This document shows positions 44,173 through 56,369 of a stretch of 64,000 bases of DNA, one piece after another. This stretch comes from Gonatopus flavifemur (Eukaryota > Arthropoda > Insecta > Hymenoptera > Dryinidae). Numbering within the stretch: the first letter of the stretch is position 1; each line of letters begins with the position of its first letter. Under the pieces are notes generated by a model, which saw only the letters and a list, made by a program, of their open reading frames with translations, was not told the origin of the DNA and ran no database searches. The translations under genes were made by a program, and so were the position numbers. Location of the stretch: NCBI GenBank assembly GCA_018340375.1, contig JAFFJZ010000052.1:186001-250000 (forward strand), in the 5' to 3' direction.

Positions 44173-44948
44173 TATTACATTTCATTTCGTTGGAGAAGGG
44201 TCGTCCTGAAATAAATATGATTCATCGAACTGAAATGATACAAAATAAACTCAACAACTGTAATTTACGAACAGGGACTTTTAAAACTACCTTTTTTAAC
44301 CTCTGGCACTAACGAAATTCCTTTATTCCCTTTCAAAGATTCCGATGATATCGCCATGCATTTTGTAGCACTCATGACGCTGCAAACCTTCTGAATGCTC
44401 CAATCACTAGGCAATAGTGTCGGAATTTGTGATTTTTGAGTTCAGCACCAATGCGTGAGAGAATCATCCAGCATAATGGTACGAGCTCACCAACCGAGCC
44501 CGGTTTTCCATACCAAATTGCTTGGAACAAAATTCATGGAATAGTCTGAAATTTTGATTCAAGTGGATGAAGTCTTGAAGAATCTTCCTTGAAAATTTCA
44601 TATTATTCCATGAATTTTCTTTCTGATAATTTGGGGAATGAAGACTGTGCTCGGTTGATGAGCTCGTATCATTTTGATGAATGATTTTCTCACGTATTGG
44701 CGCTGCTAACGATTCTATAATACTGGCAGCCGTATTGATTTTTTCTCCGTACAATAATCTTCGTTCCATCATCGAATATCAGACATTCCGTCAGTTTTGT
44801 ATGTTTTGATTCGTTGCCGTAGAATAAATATACAGATATGGAATCTTAACTCCGATCAAGTAGATGGTGTAATTGATCAAAACTAGAAGATCATCCATCA
44901 AGTAAGGGATTAGGACGAGCTCCTCTGAAATTTCAAGGATCATGGAAT
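44173..44948. other. No recognisable feature
   Basis: A 102-codon minus ORF (44464-44772) has no family I know. Otherwise nothing. Confidence 0.25.
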
Positions 44949-46170
44949 TTGATCCGTTTCGATTATGTGTGCTCATTCTGTAGGCAAAAATTAGGATCTC
45001 TGAAATCAGTTGCATCTGGATCAAATTATATTAGTAGTGAACGTGATACAAGTAAGAATGGATGCGATACTGGAGATAAGGATGATATTTTTGTTGCCAA
45101 CGCTGATACTCATGATATTATTGTCGATGATGATGTCTCGGATGATGTTAACACTGGAACAGATGACTGTCAGATAAGTGAACCAATATCTACTGGTAAT
45201 TCGCTTGCCTCAGGTATTTGTATTTTTCATTCCAAGACCCTCACAGCACAACAGTTCAGAAAGAGTTCTGGATGTGTTTATTTTGAATTATTATAGTTGA
45301 GGATGAATTTATTGTAAACTCCTCCTGAACTGATGTGCTATGTGGGTACTTTAATATTGACCTCAAAAATAATTGTCTTCGACTTTTTTTATTTCAGGAT
45401 TTGAATCATTGTCAGGTGAAGAAGTGACTCGTACGCTTCCACATTTAAGTCCTGGTACTTAATTACCTGCTATCAACGAAGCTTCGCCATGATTGAATAT
45501 GTTTCAGATAGATAAATATACGATGATTAACTCATTTTACTTACGTGAGAAATATGATAAAATTCTTTCTACATTTGCGGCATCAGTTAGATTAGATGAT
45601 GCATTCAACCATTATGAGAATTTAATTACTTATCAGAATATTTTAAAGAATCTCAAAGCCAAATGTGATTATGAGAGCACCACTCGAACACGAAAATCGC
45701 AGAATTTAACACTATCGCCCAGTGATTGAAGCATCAAAGAAGTTTGCGACGTTATAAGTACTACAAAATACATGGCAATATTATCGAAATCTTTGGAAGA
45801 AAATGAAGGAATTTCGTCAGTGCCGGAGGTCAAAAAAAGTAATTCCGAAAGTTCTTGTTCGTAAATTACAGTTGTTGAGTATATTTTGTATTCTTATCAT
45901 CCAATGAATCACATTCATCCAATGAGGTCCCTTATCCAACGAAATGGAATGTAAGGTCATAGAATTTTATAACGATGATGAAGTGAGTGTAAATTTGCCT
46001 GGCAGGGAAGATTTTCTCTCTGTACGAAAGGATGATTGCCAAAGAGAACACATCCAAAAACAACTAATTCTATGCAACTCAAGAGGATCGTATGGAACAT
46101 TTGAGGAACAATATCCAGGTCAAAGGATGGGATTCTTCACCTTTGCATCATTAGACGCAGAAGGCGTGAG
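44949..46170 (+). pseudogene. K-family transposon ORF, N-terminal and middle part
   Basis: Pieces in order: CSFCRQKL with an acidic linker (44949-45296); a segment ending TRTRKSQNLTLSPSD (45493-45729) that resembles the KxQILTLxPxxW block of the family, followed after a stop by EENEGISSVPEVKK; then KVIEFYNDDEVSVNLPGRED and QKQLILCNSRGSYGTFEEQY (45944-46170). Several stops and gaps break it. The product class of the K family is unnamed; other copies have Asp-containing blocks (see 55460-55795). The matching continuation is found only beyond the dimeric Transib. Confidence 0.5.
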
Positions 46171-46659
46171 AAAAAAACACGAAAAAAGAGGAAAGAAGCA
46201 AGTACAAGGATCGCAACTACAATGATTAAGGATGCGAAGCAGCAAAGGTAGGTAGCAGAGGATTGCTCGAAGCGAGGGAAAAGAAAATTAGATTCAGTAG
46301 AAAATAATTCCAATAGCAAGTTCTTTGCAATCCCGGATGAGACCGATCGGTCTGAACGGCACGTATGTGCCCGCACACTCAAAAGAAAAGAAAACACATA
46401 TGATAAGTTCGCAAAGAAATGAATAACAGCGGTCAGGTAATGATTGCGCCAGTCTAAAATTACATACTTAAGAAAATCAATCTGAGAATAGCGATTGATT
46501 ATTTATGATCGCAACACAGACTCAGAAGGAATCTCTCACACCTATGCATGAGCCACGCGGAACCACTCCCGAGACTCAGGAAAAGAACTAAAAATGATCA
46601 TAAAAGGTATTCACGACGAGGAACGATTAGTGCCAGAATGTAACGACGAGATCCCGGCA
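46171..46659. other. Spacer between K-family ORF and Transib dimer
   Basis: The K-family frame degenerates at about 46170; the rest, up to the 5-bp flank CGGCA (46655-46659), has no recognisable coding. Confidence 0.3.
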
Positions 46660-46697
46660 CACAGTGGGGCCGAACGCACTTTTTGCGGACAAATTAA
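46660..46697 (+). repeat. Transib dimer left terminus, RSS-like
   Basis: CACAGTG (46660-46666), 22-nt spacer starting GGGCC and ending GG, then ACAAATTAA (46689-46697). Same layout as the first Transib although the spacer differs in sequence. Confidence 0.75.
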
Positions 46698-46869
46698 CTT
46701 CAGGAGCCATTTCAAGTCTGATTGAGCTGATTCTTTTTTTGTAATGTTCAGGAAGAAATGATCTATCGATCCCTTGAGGCAGAATTTTGGTTTTTTCTCA
46801 TTTTGACAGTGAAGAGCTGTCAAATTCTCGTAAAATTTCAGAAATTATATGTTTATCGAACGATAGCGT

Positions 46870-48185
46870 CTGGAAAAAAAATACGAGCCTTCATTTGAGG
46901 ATTGTGGGATGTTTCAGACGATGATCCGGTATGAACACAAGATATTCAGCCTCGTCAATTGTCAAATCTGTTGACAGCTTGCTGTCAAGATCAAGATTAT
47001 GGATTTGATCTGCGAAAAGATGATTGTGATTCAGGAAATCTTATGTTGAGGATGTCCTAAGAGTGAATTACGGACAAACGTGATATCGAAATCGAATTGG
47101 CTCAGTTGACAGCATCGTGTCTGCTGCCAAAATGGAAAATCAATAGCTCCAGACTCAAAAACACCGATTCACCAGGAGAAGATTCGTTTCCAGAGTTTTT
47201 AAATATGCCCAGCGGGAATTTGATGTAATTGATGTCATCATACAAGGTCAAGACTTGACAGCTGTCAAGTCTGCTGTCAAGTATGCTATAAAAGTGAAAA
47301 TCTCTGCTTTTTTCCTTGCATCTGGTCCATTGATGCTTACGAAGGAATTGTCTATTCATCACTCCAGACGAAAGTGTGGTTTTCATGAGTTTTGATAATG
47401 GAAGACTGTCAACTTCGTGTCAAAGTTCGAAATGTATCAATTTCTCAAAGGATAGTGTCTGAATTAAGGATGGAAGCGTTCATTCCAATCTTGTAGGGTA
47501 TTCTAATGCATGATCTGGTATCAATACAGAATATTGAGACTTGTCTATGGTCAAATCTGTTGACAGCCCGCTGTCAAGATCAAGATTATGGACTTGATCT
47601 GCGAAAAGATGATTGTGATTCAGGGAATCTTATGTTGAGGATGTCCTAAGAGTGAGTTACGGACAAACGTGATATCGGAATCAAATTGGCACAGTTGACA
47701 ACATCGTGTCTGCTGCCAGAATGGAAAATTAATAGCTTCAGGCTAAAAAATCCCAATTCACCACACGGAGAGAAGAGTGTGTTTGAGACAAAGAAGGGTT
47801 ATTAGTTGTAAACAAACCATCATTTGCATCAAATAAGATTTGTTAATAGTTAATAAACCTTATTTGATTGAAATAAATTTGAAATACTTTTTTCTCAGTG
47901 CAGGAAAAGATTCGTGTCCAGAGTTTTTGAATATGCCCAGGAGGAATTGATTGTAATTGATGTCATCATACAAGTCCAAGACTTGACAGCTGTCAAGTCT
48001 GCTGTCGAGTATGCTATAAGAGTGGGAATCTCTGCTTTTTTCCTCGCATCTGGTCTGTAAAAGCTTAGAAAGGAATTGTCTGTTCATCACTTCAGACGAA
48101 AGTTTGGTTTTCATGAGTTTTGGCAGTGCAGGACTGTCAACTTCGTGTTAAAGTTCGAGTGTATCAATTTCTCAAACGATAGTGC
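46870..48185. repeat. Tandem duplication in dimer left arm
   Basis: A unit of about 589 bp occurs twice: ctgtcaagatcaagattatg begins at 46982 and at 47571, and ttgacagctgtcaagtctgc near 47257 and 47983. The second copy contains a 137-bp insertion. The right arm of the dimer has only one copy. The unit is dense in TGACAG/CTGTCA motifs. Confidence 0.75.
47766..47902. mobile_element. Short MITE in duplicated left arm
   Basis: Ends cacggagagaag and tttttctcagtg resemble the TA-flanked MITE family at 30424; here the flank is CA on both sides. The first copy of the duplicated unit (about 47170) lacks it. Contains two oppositely oriented taataa...tttgattgaa-like segments, no ORF. Confidence 0.55.
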
Positions 48186-49006
48186 GAATAATTTTTCACG
48201 AATGGCAGCTGTCAATTTTCGATCATGATGTGATTCTCAAAGAGAATGATTAACTCGCCCATTCGCTTTGAAATGTTCAGTTTTTGACATTTTAGAAATA
48301 AAAAGACATCGGGGGAATGATAATCTTCCGCTCGTTTTTCAAATGACTTTTGGTACCTAACACTCGGTAACAAACCACTTCAGCTTTCATCTCCATACAG
48401 TTTTCATAATTCTGATGCTAATTAATTGAGATTCCTTCTCTACGCAAATTACCTGTCAGCACCGAGCGGAAAATTGCTGTCAGACTTCGAACCATTATTG
48501 TCCTTGGAAATTCTGTTGTAAACTGCTGAAATTCCTATTCGGTTCCATCCACAATTATCAAAATTGGAACATCACGTCAAAAATCGACAGCGAATTTTGG
48601 GACGGTTTCTTTCGGATTGACAGGGATGATATCCAGGCGAAAGCTGACGAGAATTTTCCTATCGGATTTTGCCAGAATGTTTCAACTTGGAAATCTCGAA
48701 TAACATCGGACAGAAATCCCATCAGTATCCGACCATATTGCCAGAGACGAATCCGTTCACACTTTGATAACTATTTTCTGCCCAATTCCGACAGACATTC
48801 TCAGCAGGGATGTCCCTATTGTTTTACATTAGCCTCTCCAATTTGTTTCTCCATAACGATTATCCCTTAAATTTTGGTCGATTTCAATACATCAAAACTT
48901 TTCATCAACATTGATCTGTGGAAAATTGTTTATATTTCACTGTGTTAGAAAAACATGGTCTATAAACAATGATCATGATTCCGTATATACAAGCGTTGAA
49001 AACTGA

Positions 49007-50936
49007 TTATTTTTGTGAATCATTATCTTCATCCATGTACTTGATCATACTTCTTGCTTCTGAATGGACATCTTCGTCCTCACTTTTATGTGAACTCCCC
49101 ATGCTAGAAGTGTGAGGATCAGATGATACACAGAAGTGCCGCATGAAATTTTCATTGGTGATTTCGGGCGCTGATTGAGTTGTATTATTTCGTCGACATC
49201 CTTCAGTATCTTCATTGCGCGCTTCTTGTGCCTCCTCAGATAGCTCTCCGATCGGGAGTGGCATTGACTGAATGACAGCTGGTCCATGAACCAGTATCAT
49301 ATGACAGGAAGACGGCATGACATAACATGCATACTCATTCACATATATTTGCGCAGTCTCTCTACAGAATTCTTCAAATTTGTTCATATGAGTCTCATTC
49401 TTTGATGCCAATAGCTGTAGGATGATGTAAAGTCTCTTAATGAAATCTTCCTCAATACCAGTAATATCAGCGACTTTGGAGTAATTCTCAAAAAACTCGC
49501 GAGCAGTATTCCCACTATTTATATTTCCAGTCCCTTGTTCAACGCAATGTACGAGTATACCTCTCTCATTCCGAATTCTATTCTGAATTTCAAATTTCCT
49601 CTCTTGTATCAAATATTCCTCAGCGTCACTCAGTTTTTCGTTCCATTTTTTGGGTGGAATTTTATACGATACATGTAGAATCCATTCCATGTTTCTGATC
49701 CAAGCATGGAGGGTTGAGAGGCCATATCGGTAAGCTCCTTCGTTCAATGTTCAAGTATTTTCTAAATTATTCATCTCTTTTGGAGTAGCATCACAGTAAC
49801 TACATCTTCGAGATGAAACTGTTGCTGTCAGAGCCTGTCGCACTTCACCATCAATCACTGTTGGGAGTAACACGTGTGTTACACTAATTTGTTGATCGTT
49901 CAATGTTACGGTAGTTGGATTTTGCTGTCTCATCTGTTCTTCAATACTCCCCTTTCCATTGGTAATAACTTCACGTGTTTCTTTCTGATATTCAAACTTT
50001 AGAGCCCAGCAATTTGTAGTCGAAGATGGACTTTCATTCCGCCAAAATTTCAATGTATTATTCTCTGTGTTATTGTCAACAGCTTGTAAGCGGAGTGGTA
50101 CCATAGATTCCATGAATACGCTATTGACTTCTAAATTAGATGGATCAGTGTATGATTGTTTGATTTCGTGAATCCTGAAGCAGCATCACCGCCATACTTT
50201 GAAACCAATTGAAATGAGGCGCCTGGGTTTTGTGAGACAGAATTTTTCCAAAATCCTTTTTACCGTGTGATCTAACATGGCTCGGAGTCGAATAGAGGAT
50301 TCCGGTTCTGTGGATTGCATTCGTGGACAACATTGAGATCATCAGCAGCAATGCGCTTGTATGTGGGTAAACTATTCACATTTTTCTCCAACAGCTTTGC
50401 TCATATCATATTATATTGATATTTCGTCAAGTCTGCATCTATGAATAGAGCTAAGGCTTCGTCATCAGAAAGAACATTTCTTGTCAAGTTGTTTAGATTT
50501 GCATCTGTTTCGTGGTACTGAGGATCTTCCTTTTCTGCGATACCTGAGCCAAACTTTTCTCCCACCCAAACATCCAACATATCCGAAGGTTATACTTTCT
50601 CTGAAAGATCGTGTAACCGTTTCTGAGTACGTGTACTACGTTCATTATGACTTTTACGATTCCTATGGGAATTTGCGAAAGGCACAGGGATGATGACTCA
50701 TTCATTCAGCCACTCATCATTATCAGAAAAAACCAATCTTTGTTATAGGAACTGGTTTTCCATTTTCTATTGACAGTTGGAATAAAATACCGATTCAATT
50801 TCACACACACTGCGTCCACAACATGTGATTGCAAGTTATAACAGTCTTCTGAATAGTTCGATAGGGTATCACACGTTCTTTCTTCTGAGGCGAGGAGAAC
50901 ATTTGCCAATTTCAAATTCTGGATCGAAATATTCAT
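49007..50936 (-). pseudogene. Transib transposase, dimer left copy
   Basis: Readings from N to C: an N-terminal patch (50936-50706) like the start of the intact enzyme; DEALALFIDADLTKYQYN (about 50480-50400) matching DEDALALLVDAELSKHQY; SMVPLRLQ and CSYCDATPKEMNN (50113-49751); and YGLSTLHAWIRNMEWILHVS, NSGNTAREFF, MILVHGPAVI, LSEEAQEARNED (49747-49007). The zinc CxxC and HxxxxH pairs and the equivalent of Glu590 are kept, but stops near 50400, 50140 and 49750 and frameshifts make it non-functional. No intron interrupts the region after the Glu. Confidence 0.8.
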
Positions 50937-51539
50937 ATCCTGAGAACTGGTATCAAGGAAGGAGGGAAAATTATAGGAGGGATGTAGGAACTGGGGAAGT
51001 CTTCAATGCTCTCGGAAGGAATTGGTTCCTAATGCACGACAATGCAGGAAAAAGCTCGTTGGAGGCGGAAAATTGGGGATGAACTAGTAGATGTACTATA
51101 CAGTTTAGTGGATGACCGGCATTGGTCCTGCAGACAATTATTGACATGAGCTGATTGTTAAACGAGTTCTTTGTTTTTCCAAAAACACATGCGATTAGAA
51201 TTGATTTTCCAGATGGGTACCTTCCCGAAAGCTTCGGACACTTTCTATTGAGGACTATGAATCTGAATGTAACTGTTAAGGAAATACTGATTCTCGACGC
51301 AAATATTGATGTGGAACAACAATAAACACCTATGAATCGGGCGACTTGAGGTTATGAGCCGAACAATGTATTTGCCTAACGAAGTAAAATTTGCAACATG
51401 AAAAACAGAAGAAGGATCGCATACAGTTGGTATACGTATTGCTTCGTTTGTCTTTTCAGGTTACAAATTTTACTTCGTTACGTCAATACATTATTGACGA
51501 AGCTTGAGCTCTATTTATAGATGCAAACTTGACAAAAAA
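50937..51539. other. Central spacer of the Transib dimer
   Basis: Unique DNA between the inverted transposase copies. One 85-codon plus ORF (50825-51082) overlaps it without a known motif. Near 51380-51480 an inverted pair flanks a short segment (taacgaagtaaaatttgcaa / tacaaattttacttcgttac), perhaps a small hairpin insertion. Confidence 0.4.
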
Positions 51540-53100
51540 TCAATATAATATGATACGAGCAAAGCTGTTGGAGAAACATGTGAATATTTTACCCACATAC
51601 AAGCGCACTGCTGCTGCTAAATCTCAATGTTGTCCACAATGACAGCCACCGAACCGGGATCCTTTATTCGACTCCAAGCCATGTTAGATCATACGGTGAA
51701 GAGGATTTCGGGAATAGACGGATGGAAGAATTCTGTCTCACAAAACCCAGACGCCTCATTTCAATTAGTTCCAAAGTATGGCTGTGATGCTGCTTCAGGA
51801 TTCACGTAATTCAAACAATCATTCACTGATCCATCTAATTTAGAAGTCAATAGCGTATTCATCGAATGTATGGTACCACTTCGCTTACAAGCTGTTGAGA
51901 ATAACAGTGAGAATAATACATTGAAATTTTGGCAGAATGAAAGTTCATCTTCGACTAAAAATTGCCGGGCTCTAAAGTTCGGATATCAGAAAGAAACACG
52001 TGAATTCATTACCAATGAAATGGGGAGTATTGAAGAACAGATGAGACAGCAAAATCCAACTACCGTAACATTGACCGATCAAGAGATTAGAGTAAAACAC
52101 GTGTTTCTTTCAATAATGATTGATGGTGAAGTGCGGCAGGCTCTGACACCGCAGTTTCATCTCGAAGATGTAGTTACTGTGATGTTAGGGATCGTCCATA
52201 AATTACGTAACGCTATTGACTATATCTTCCTCTATCTCACCCATCATGTCTGAAGTGAGTGCAACAAGGAACGACAGAAGAAAAAGCGTTACGTAATTCA
52301 TGGATGGTCACTTACTCCAAAGGAGATGAATAATTTGGAAAATATATACAAGAGAACACCGAACTAAGGAGCTGACCGATATGGCCTCTCAACACTCCAT
52401 GCTTGGATGAGAAACATGGAATGGATCCTACATGCATCGTATAAAATTCCACTCAAAAAATGGAACGAAAGATTAAGTGACGCTGAGAAATATTTGATAC
52501 AAGAGAGGAAATTAGAAAATTCAGAATAGAATTCGGAATGAGAGAGGTATACTCGTACATTTCGTTAAACAAGGAACTGGAAATACAAATGATGCGAACA
52601 CCGCTCGCAAGTTCTTTAAGAATTACTCCAAAGTCGCTGATATTACTGGTATTGAGGAAGATTTCATTAAGAGACTTTACATCATCCTACAGCTATTGGC
52701 ATCAAAGAATGAGACTCATATGAACAAATTTGAAGAATTCTGTAGAGAGACTGCGCAAATATATGTGAATGAGTATGCATGTTATGTCATGCCGTCTTCC
52801 TGTCATATGATACTGGTTCATGGACCAGCTGTCATTCAGTCAATGCCACTCCCGATCGGAGAGCTATCTGAGGAGGCACAAGAAGCGCGCAATGAAGATA
52901 CTGAAGGATGTCGACGAAATAATACAACTCAATCAGCGCCCGAAATCACCAATGAAAATTTCATGCGGCACTTCTGTGTATCATCTGATCCTCACACTTC
53001 TAGCATGGGGAGTTCGCATAAAAGTAAGGACGAAGATGTCCATTCAGAAGCAAGAAGTATGATCAAGTACATGGATGAAGATAATGATTCACAAAAATAA
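51540..53100 (+). pseudogene. Transib transposase, dimer right copy (N-terminally truncated)
   Basis: Begins at QYNMIRAKLLEK (51540), the middle of the left copy, then CMVPLRLQAVENNSENNT (51860-), a MITE at 52188 breaking the CxxC region, a frameshifted patch to about 52640, and an intact 134-codon end (52696-53100) with MILVHGPAVI and LSEEAQEARNED. The last 134 codons match the left copy with one amino-acid change, whereas the middle differs more. Not functional. Confidence 0.8.
52188..52311. mobile_element. Harbinger-type MITE, 124 bp
   Basis: Left end gggatcgtccataaattacg and right end cgtaattcatggatggtcac are inverse copies; both sides carry TTA (52185-52187, 52312-52314), the PIF/Harbinger 3-bp target. 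The left dimer arm has ctactcc at the same place without it, so it entered after the dimer formed. Confidence 0.8.
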
Positions 53101-54668
53101 TCAGTTTTCAACGCTTGTATATACGGAATCATGATCATTGTTCATAGACCATGTTTTTCTAACACAGTGAAATATAAACAATTTTCCACAGATCAATGTT
53201 GATGAAAAGTTTTGATGTATTCAAATCGACCAAAATTTAAGGGATAATCGTTATGGAGAAACAAATTGGAGAGGCTATTGTAAAACAATAGGGACACCCC
53301 TGCCGAGAATGTCTGTCGGAATTGGGCAGAAAATAGTTATCAAAGTGTGAACGGATTTGTCTCTGTCAATATGGTCGGATACTGATGGAATTTCTATCCG
53401 ATGTCATTCGGGATTTCCAGGTTGAAACATCCTGGCGAAACCCGATAGAAAAATTCTCGTTAGTTTTCGACTGGATATCATCCCTGTCAAGCCGGAAAAA
53501 AACCGTCCCAAAATTCGCTATCAATTTTTGACGTGATGTTTCAATTTGATAATTCTGGATGAAACCGAATGGAAATTTCAGCAGTTCGGAACAGAATTTC
53601 CAAGGACAAGAATGGTTCGAAGTCTGATAGCAATTTTTGGCTCGGTGTTGACAGGTAATTTGAGAAGGGGAGGAATCTCAAGTAATTAGCATCAGAATTC
53701 TGAAAACTGTATGGAGATGAAAACTGAAGTAGCTTGTCACAGAGTGTTAGGTACCAACAGTCATTTGAAAAACGAGGGGAAGATTATCATCCCCCCGATG
53801 TATTTTTATTTCTAAAATGTCAAAAACTGAACATTTCAAAGAGAATGGGCGGGTTAATCATTTTCTTTGAGAATCACATCATGATCGAAAATTGACAGCT
53901 GCCATTCGTGAAAAATTATTCGCACTATCGTTTGAGAAATTGATACATTTCGAACCTGACACGAAGTTGACAGTCTCCCACTGTCAAAATTCATGAAAAC
54001 CAAACTTTCGTCTGGAGTGATGAATAGACAATTCCTTTCTAAGCATTCATAGACCAGATGCGAGGAAAAAAGCAGAGATTTCCACTTTCATAGCATACTT
54101 GACAGCTGTCAAGTCTCGAACTTGTATGGTGACATCAATTACATCAAATTCCCGCTGGGCATATTTAAAAACTCTGGAAACGAATCTTCTCCTGGTGAAT
54201 CGGTGTTTTTGAGTCTGGAGCTATTGATTCTCCATTCTGGCAGCAGACACGATGCTGTCAACTGCGCCAATTTGATTTCGATATCACGTTTGTCCGTAAT
54301 TCACTCTTTGGACATCCTCAACATAAGATTTCCTGAATCACAATCATCTTTCCGCAGATCAAATCCATAATCTTGATCTTGACAGCGGGCTGTCAACAGA
54401 TTTGACGATTGACAAGTCTCAATATTCTGTATTGATGCCAGATCATGGATTAGAATACCCTACAAGATTGGAATGAAGGCTTCTATCCTTAATTCAGACC
54501 CTATCGTTTGAGATATTGATACATTCCGAACTTTGACACGAAGTTGACAGTCCTTCACTGTCGAAACTCATGAAAACCAAAGTTTTGTCTGGAGAGATGA
54601 ATAGACAATTCCTTTCTGAACATTCAAAGAAGAATCAGCTCAATCGGACTCGAAATGGCTTCTGAAAG

Positions 54669-54706
54669 TTAATTCGTCCGCAAAAAGTGCGATTGGCCCC
54701 ACTGTG
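54669..54706 (-). repeat. Transib dimer right terminus, RSS-like
   Basis: Read inward on the minus strand: CACAGTG (54706-54700), 22-nt spacer, ACGAATTAA (54677-54669). The spacer differs from the left end at two or three positions. Confidence 0.75.
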
Positions 54707-55459
54707 CGGTAGGAGTCTGGTGGTGAGGAATAAGAACACCCGTTATTAGGCGGAAACACTTGCACGCACCTGTGCTCGGTGAAGAGGCTGAACGTAGACT
54801 GAAATTGAAATACGATTTGGTTCGCAATTGCGAAATGACACGATCATCACCGATCGTGATCAGGTGACCACACGGTCAATGAACACGGATCTTGTTCAAC
54901 GCTATGGAAAACCTCTCTACACTCTAAACATTCACAAACACCTATAAAATCGGAGCTCACTCAAATCCTGAACAAGCATTGACAACAATTCACTGTGTAC
55001 TTGAAGTTTCTAGTGGTATGCATACTATCTGTGTATGTGCCATCCATCAAAATATAAAACTCATGATGTTGGGTGAGTGTTGTCAACGTTTTATCCTTCA
55101 ACTGTGAGATTGAATGATTTCATTTTATGGCAGGTTCTAATTAAGCAACATCAACTCGTCATCCGACTGTTCCTTTGGTATGATATAGTGATTACTCCAA
55201 ATTGATACTGTGTCCCAATCCGTTACCAGATTGTTCCTCATCAAAATGTGTGGAGTGTCTAAGAATCGGAGTTCTGCAGGATTTATAGAGAACTTCATTC
55301 GATGAGAAATTCAGTAGATAATATCACGTATGAATATTGGATATCTCATCTTCGCTGTAGCCTTGAAACACTCACAAAAAGCTCTTCGTTGACATATTCT
55401 GTGAACACATCGTAAACTTTTCACCGCGTGATTTTATCACTAAAGGACAATCTGCTTTC
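54707..55459. other. No recognisable feature
   Basis: DNA right of the Transib dimer. It could be the degraded continuation of the K-family element; no block is readable. Confidence 0.3.
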
Positions 55460-55795
55460 ATGAAACTCACAAAAGAATCGTTGCAAAACAATGTGTTCTC
55501 AGTGATTTGAGATTTCGCTGAAAATTAGGCGTTTGTGATACAAAACGCAGCGCCGGGATCCCATTGGAATAATAATGAAGCAACAATTTTCCCAGTAGTC
55601 ATCTATTTCAAGCAGAATAATAAGCTTATACATCGAAGTTTGGTCATCGTTTTTGGCAGTGATAATCATGATATAATCGCTGTGCATATTCATCTGAGAA
55701 TTGTTACCGATTCCATCAAAGAATGGTTCCCCAATGCAGATCAAATTATTGACTTCCCCGATGGTGCTCTACAGCAATTTAAAGTAGTCTGGTGA
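55460..55795 (+). pseudogene. K-family transposon ORF, middle part
   Basis: Reading on the plus strand from about 55486: DFAEN, then AFVIQNAAPGSHWNNNEATI and FPNADQIIDFPDGALQQFK. The family pattern is DFSENYxF, SFHWNNxQATI and YFSDGAxxQYKN, with two conserved Asp. Two in-frame stops lie near 55483 and 55531. It follows 44949-46170 in the same orientation and order, so the two are probably one gene cut by the Transib dimer. Confidence 0.5.
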
Positions 55796-56369
55796 CTCGC
55801 ATATGTTTTTAGCCTTCTTCCGGAGATTTTTATTTTGGGAAAACAAAATTCAATCGGTTGATTATTTTGATATATTGTTGAGTATACTTGATAGTGTACA
55901 AGAAAATTTTGTTCGTTTTTGTTTTATAATTTATAATTGAAGATTTTCAGTGTCGAAGTGAGCCCTCAAAAAAGAAGGTGGGTGGCTGGGCGGGGCGATT
56001 CCGACATCCCAGGACATCCTAGATGAAAGAATCAAAAAGATTATTGTTTGGGGACCTTGTCATCCTGGTTGGAACTAGGAATCAACAATTTCGTTGAAAA
56101 ATAACAAAATGGTGGACTTCGAAAGAAAAATGAATTTTTTTAATGGAAATAGGGTTGTGGAATGGAAAATTAGGGATGAAAAGGAGAGATCCTAGTTTCT
56201 GCGAGAGGTGTTAATAAGTAGAATAAAGAATGCAAATTTCAGCTCATTCAGTTGGATAGAAAATTTTTTATGATTCCGCCCGACCGTAAGAACGTTGTTT
56301 CGAGAAAATCACGTTTGAAGTTTTTATGGATTAATTATACCAAAAAATCATACTCACACTAATCATCTA
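55796..56369. other. No recognisable feature
   Basis: AT-rich DNA between two transposon fragments; nothing recognised. Confidence 0.3.

Larger units (their letters stand above)
46660..54706. mobile_element. Dimeric, palindromic Transib, 8047 bp
   Basis: Both ends begin CACAGTGGGGCC and are flanked by CGGCA (46655-46659) and CGGTA (54707-54711), a 5-bp duplication with one transition. The two halves are inverse copies: a minus-strand transposase pseudogene (50936-49007) with its 3' DNA to the left, and a plus-strand one (51540-53100) with its 3' DNA to the right. Hence both ends correspond to the 3' terminus of one ancestral element. The left arm is longer because of a tandem duplication and one MITE; the right arm has a different MITE. 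Confidence 0.85.
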
